A stretch of DNA of 64,000 bases, taken from NCBI RefSeq assembly GCF_014191495.1, contig NZ_JACHWR010000003.1, positions 248,501 through 312,500 of the forward strand, written 5' to 3'. The DNA is from Nocardioides soli. GTDB lineage: Bacteria; Actinomycetota; Actinomycetes; Propionibacteriales; Nocardioidaceae. This document shows positions 61,822 through 64,000 of the stretch, piece after piece (position 1 is the first letter of the stretch; the number at the start of each line of letters is the position of its first letter). The notes below the pieces were generated by a model. That model searched no databases and was not told the origin of the DNA. It worked only from the letters and a program-made list of their open reading frames with translations. Position numbers and translations under genes: made by a program.

Positions 61822-62967
61822 ATGAACGTCGACGGGATCGTGCCCGACACCAAGGACTGGACCTGGGTCCTCGACCGGCCCTGCCCGGAGTGCGCCTTCG
61901 ACGCCTCGACCGTCACGGTGGACCGGATCCCGGCCGTGATCCGCGACAACGCCACCACCTGGGAGGCCGTGCTGACCTGCGACGACGTGGCGGTACGGCC
62001 CGAGCCGGCCACCTGGTCGCCGCTGGAGTACGCCTGCCACGTCCGCGACGTCCACCTGCTCTTCGACGAGCGCGTCGCGCTGATGCTCGAGCAGGACGCA
62101 CCCCGGTTCCGCAACTGGGACCAGGACGAGACGGCGGTCGCCCAGCGGTACGCCGAGCAGCGGCCGGCGACCGTGTCGGCCGAGCTGCTGGACGCCGCCG
62201 AGCGGGTCGCCGAGCGCTACGAGTCGGTCCCGCCGGGGGCGTGGAGCCGCCGCGGTCTGCGCGGCGACGGCAGCGAGTTCAGCGTCGAGAGCATCGGGCT
62301 CTACCACCTGCACGACATCGTCCACCACGCATGGGACGTGCGCGCCACGGTGGTCCGCGCGACGGTCGCGGCCTACGACGCCCACGCGGCGGCGTACGGC
62401 GAGGGCACCATCAGCCTGCCCGCCGAGGTCGCCGACGACATCGTCGCCTTCGCGATCGCCGTCGGGCCGCGCGGCCGGGTGCTCGAGATCGGCAGTGCCA
62501 CCGGCCGCGACGCCGCCGCGCTCGAGGCCGCCGGCCTCGACGTGCGCCGCACCGACATCACGGCGGGCTTCGTCGAGCTGATGCGCGCCGCCGGGCAGCG
62601 CGCCGACCGCCTCGACCCGCTCACCGACGACCTCGCCGACCCCGAGCGCCCGGGTATGCCGTACGACGGGGTGTGGGCGAACGCCTGTCTGCTCCACGTC
62701 GACCGAGCCGACCTGCCCCGGCTCCTGGAGCGGCTGGCCGCGGCCACCCGCCCGGCCGGGCCGCTGGCACTGACCCTCAAGGAGGGCGACGGCGAGGCGT
62801 GGTCCACCCACGGCCACGTCGGGGCGCCGCGGCGCTTCGTCTTCTGGCGCGAGGCGGAGCTGCGCACGGTGCTCGACGCCGCCGGCTGGCGGGTCGAGGC
62901 GGTGCGGCAGAGCCGCAGCGCGCGCACCGGCGAGCCGTGGCTCGACGTGCAGGCGGTGCGTGCATGA
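61822..62967 (+). CDS. DinB-like domain fused to SAM-dependent methyltransferase
   Basis: 381 residues. The N-terminal half (about 1-180) is a DinB-type four-helix bundle: TWVLDRPCPECAFDAS, TWSPLEYACHVRDVHLLFDERV (metal His) and IGLYHLHDIVHHAWDVRAT (second His pair). The C-terminal half (about 190-381) is a class I methyltransferase with VLEIGSATGRDAAALEAAGLDVRRTDIT, VWANACLLHVDRADLPRLL and GPLALTLKEGDGEAW. ATG at 61822 is preceded by GGAGGATGAGG. The fusion suggests a thiol- or metal-linked small-molecule methylation, which is inference. Confidence 0.82.
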   Translation: MNVDGIVPDTKDWTWVLDRPCPECAFDASTVTVDRIPAVIRDNATTWEAVLTCDDVAVRPEPATWSPLEYACHVRDVHLLFDERVALMLEQDAPRFRNWDQDETAVAQRYAEQRPATVSAELLDAAERVAERYESVPPGAWSRRGLRGDGSEFSVESIGLYHLHDIVHHAWDVRATVVRATVAAYDAHAAAYGEGTISLPAEVADDIVAFAIAVGPRGRVLEIGSATGRDAAALEAAGLDVRRTDITAGFVELMRAAGQRADRLDPLTDDLADPERPGMPYDGVWANACLLHVDRADLPRLLERLAAATRPAGPLALTLKEGDGEAWSTHGHVGAPRRFVFWREAELRTVLDAAGWRVEAVRQSRSARTGEPWLDVQAVRA

Positions 62968-63158
62968 GGCACACCGAGTTCTGGGCCCGGATGGACGACG
63001 CGCTGGGTGCGGCGTACGCCCGGTCCTGGGCGGGCAGCTTCGTGATCGGCGAGCTCGGCGGCCGCACCGCCGCCGAGGCGCTCGATGCGGGAGTGCCGCC
63101 CAAGGAGGTCTGGGCCGCGGTCTGGCGGACCCTCGAGCTGCCGGCCTCCCAGAAGTGA
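62964..63158 (+). CDS. DUF3046 protein
   Basis: 64 residues, full length for the DUF3046 family: MRHTEFWARMDDALGAAYARSWAGSFVIGELGGRTAAEALDAGVPPKEVWAAVWRTLELP (given here in pieces at residues 1-20 and 40-58). It is conserved near recA in actinobacteria; function unknown. It overlaps the previous gene by ATGA and the next by GTGA. Confidence 0.88.
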   Translation: MRHTEFWARMDDALGAAYARSWAGSFVIGELGGRTAAEALDAGVPPKEVWAAVWRTLELPASQK

Positions 63159-64000
63159 GCGCCCCGGCCCGGGTCGAGCCAGACCTGGCGGCGATCCAGC
63201 GGCGCACGATCCGCACGCTCGTCGTCGCCCAGGCGGTGGGCGCGATCGGCATCACCATCGGCATTGCCACGGCGTCGCTGCTCGCGCGCGACATCTCCGG
63301 CTCGGAGAGCCAGGCCGGCCTGGCCCAGACCTTCCAGGTGCTCGGCGCCGCGGTGGCGTCGTACCTCCTCGCCCGGGTGATGGCGATCCGCGGCCGCCGG
63401 ATCGGCCTGGCCGCGGGGTACCTGATCGGTGCCGCCGGCGCCGTCCTGGCGGTGGTGGCCGGCGTCCTGGACTCGATGGTCGTGCTGCTCCTCGGGGCGG
63501 TCCTGCTCGGCGCGACGACCGCCGCCAACAGCGGGGCCCGGTACGCCGCCACCGACCTCGCGGAGGACGCCCACAAGGGGCGTGCGCTCTCGACGGTGGT
63601 CTGGGCGACCACGATCGGGGCGGTCGCCGGCCCCAACCTGACCGGCCCGTCCGGTGCGCTCGCCGACACGATGGGGATCCCCGAGCTGACCGGGCCGTTC
63701 GCGCTCGGCAGCATCGGCATGCTGGCGGCCGCGCTGGTCGTGTGGGGGCTGCTGCGTCCCGACCCGTTGCTGGTCGCGCGCGAGGCGGCGGGCGTGGCAC
63801 CCGAGGCCCCCGCTGGTACGGCGTGGTCGCGGGCGGTGGCCGCCACCCGTGAGCGCCCGGTGCTCGCGTTCGCCGTGCTCGGCATGGCGTGCGCGCACGC
63901 CGCGATGGTCGGCGTCATGGTGATGTCGCCGCTGCACATGGAGCACGGCCACGCGGAGCTGCGCGTGATCGGTCTGGTGATCAGCCTGCACGTGCTCGGC
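63155..64000 (+). CDS. MFS transporter, 5' part (runs off the window)
   Basis: 282 residues visible of a major-facilitator exporter. After a polar N-terminus there are at least eight hydrophobic segments, the first at about 23-43 (LVVAQAVGAIGITIGIATASL), with the family loop RVMAIRGRRIGLAAGYLIGA between helices 2 and 3 and a central basic loop before ERPVLAFAVLGMACAHAA. The start GTG overlaps the DUF3046 stop. Substrate not readable. Confidence 0.85.
   Translation, partial: MSAPARVEPDLAAIQRRTIRTLVVAQAVGAIGITIGIATASLLARDISGSESQAGLAQTFQVLGAAVASYLLARVMAIRGRRIGLAAGYLIGAAGAVLAVVAGVLDSMVVLLLGAVLLGATTAANSGARYAATDLAEDAHKGRALSTVVWATTIGAVAGPNLTGPSGALADTMGIPELTGPFALGSIGMLAAALVVWGLLRPDPLLVAREAAGVAPEAPAGTAWSRAVAATRERPVLAFAVLGMACAHAAMVGVMVMSPLHMEHGHAELRVIGLVISLHVLG

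Overview
The window is a very G+C-rich, gene-dense stretch of an actinobacterial chromosome. Its gene content and order point to the Nocardioidaceae (Nocardioides-like); that placement is inference. The left half matches the glnA - RDD - DUF4191 - lipA - lipB - TIGR01777 - E2/lpdA - pepA - gcvT neighbourhood known from Mycobacterium tuberculosis (Rv2211c to Rv2220). The right half matches thyA-folA, dapA - RNase J - ftsK - pgsA - cinA/clgR and runs toward the recA region (DUF3046). No rRNA, tRNA, CRISPR array, transposase or integrase is visible. Start codons are frequently GTG. At least 15 genes carry a TANNNT -10 element 6-8 nt before the start codon, the layout of leaderless transcription.

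Layout. 1-3897: glnA with a well-formed GlnR box, an RDD membrane protein, a LppX-like lipoprotein, DUF4191 and lipA. 3968-14722: an accessory block that separates lipA from lipB. It holds an ArsR/SRPBCC pair with a palindromic operator, an ABC exporter, and a seven-gene same-strand set: response regulator, histidine kinase, TasA-like fibre protein, two seven-bladed RCC1 propeller proteins flanking an LPETG-bearing membrane protein, and a SipW-type signal peptidase. 14808-23711: lipB, a TIGR01777 epimerase, E2, E3 (lpdA), pepA, gcvT. 23745-30736: a sigma factor with a membrane partner, PhzF, thyA, folA, a membrane gene bracketed by a 44-bp duplication of the folA 3' end, an F420-type oxidoreductase, dapA. 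30733-39311: RNase J, ftsK, a RodZ-like protein, rimO, pgsA. 39459-51457: a second accessory block between pgsA and cinA. It holds a 2504-residue secreted protein fusing an ExeM/NucH nuclease to two complete 5'-nucleotidase units, a third stand-alone 5'-nucleotidase, and a GH15 glucanase. 51483-57646: cinA, clgR, nei-lhr. 57752-64000: RidA, an ABC-2 exporter operon, a GNAT, a DinB-methyltransferase fusion, DUF3046 and a partial MFS transporter.

How the genes work together. The lipoate genes (lipB, lipA), E2 and E3 supply and use lipoyl groups together with gcvT. thyA/folA form the thymidylate-folate couple. nei-lhr is a repair pair. The two accessory blocks look like cell-surface functions inserted into conserved housekeeping neighbourhoods. 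One is a two-component-linked, SipW-processed surface assembly. The other is a DNA-to-nucleoside-plus-phosphate scavenging enzyme set.

Dispersed repeats occur at several sites: a palindromic family at 16929-17000 and 37197-37255, a CATCAAGGGATG family at 32539-32680 and 58168-58246, and a REP-like palindrome inside the lhr coding sequence at 56665-56708.
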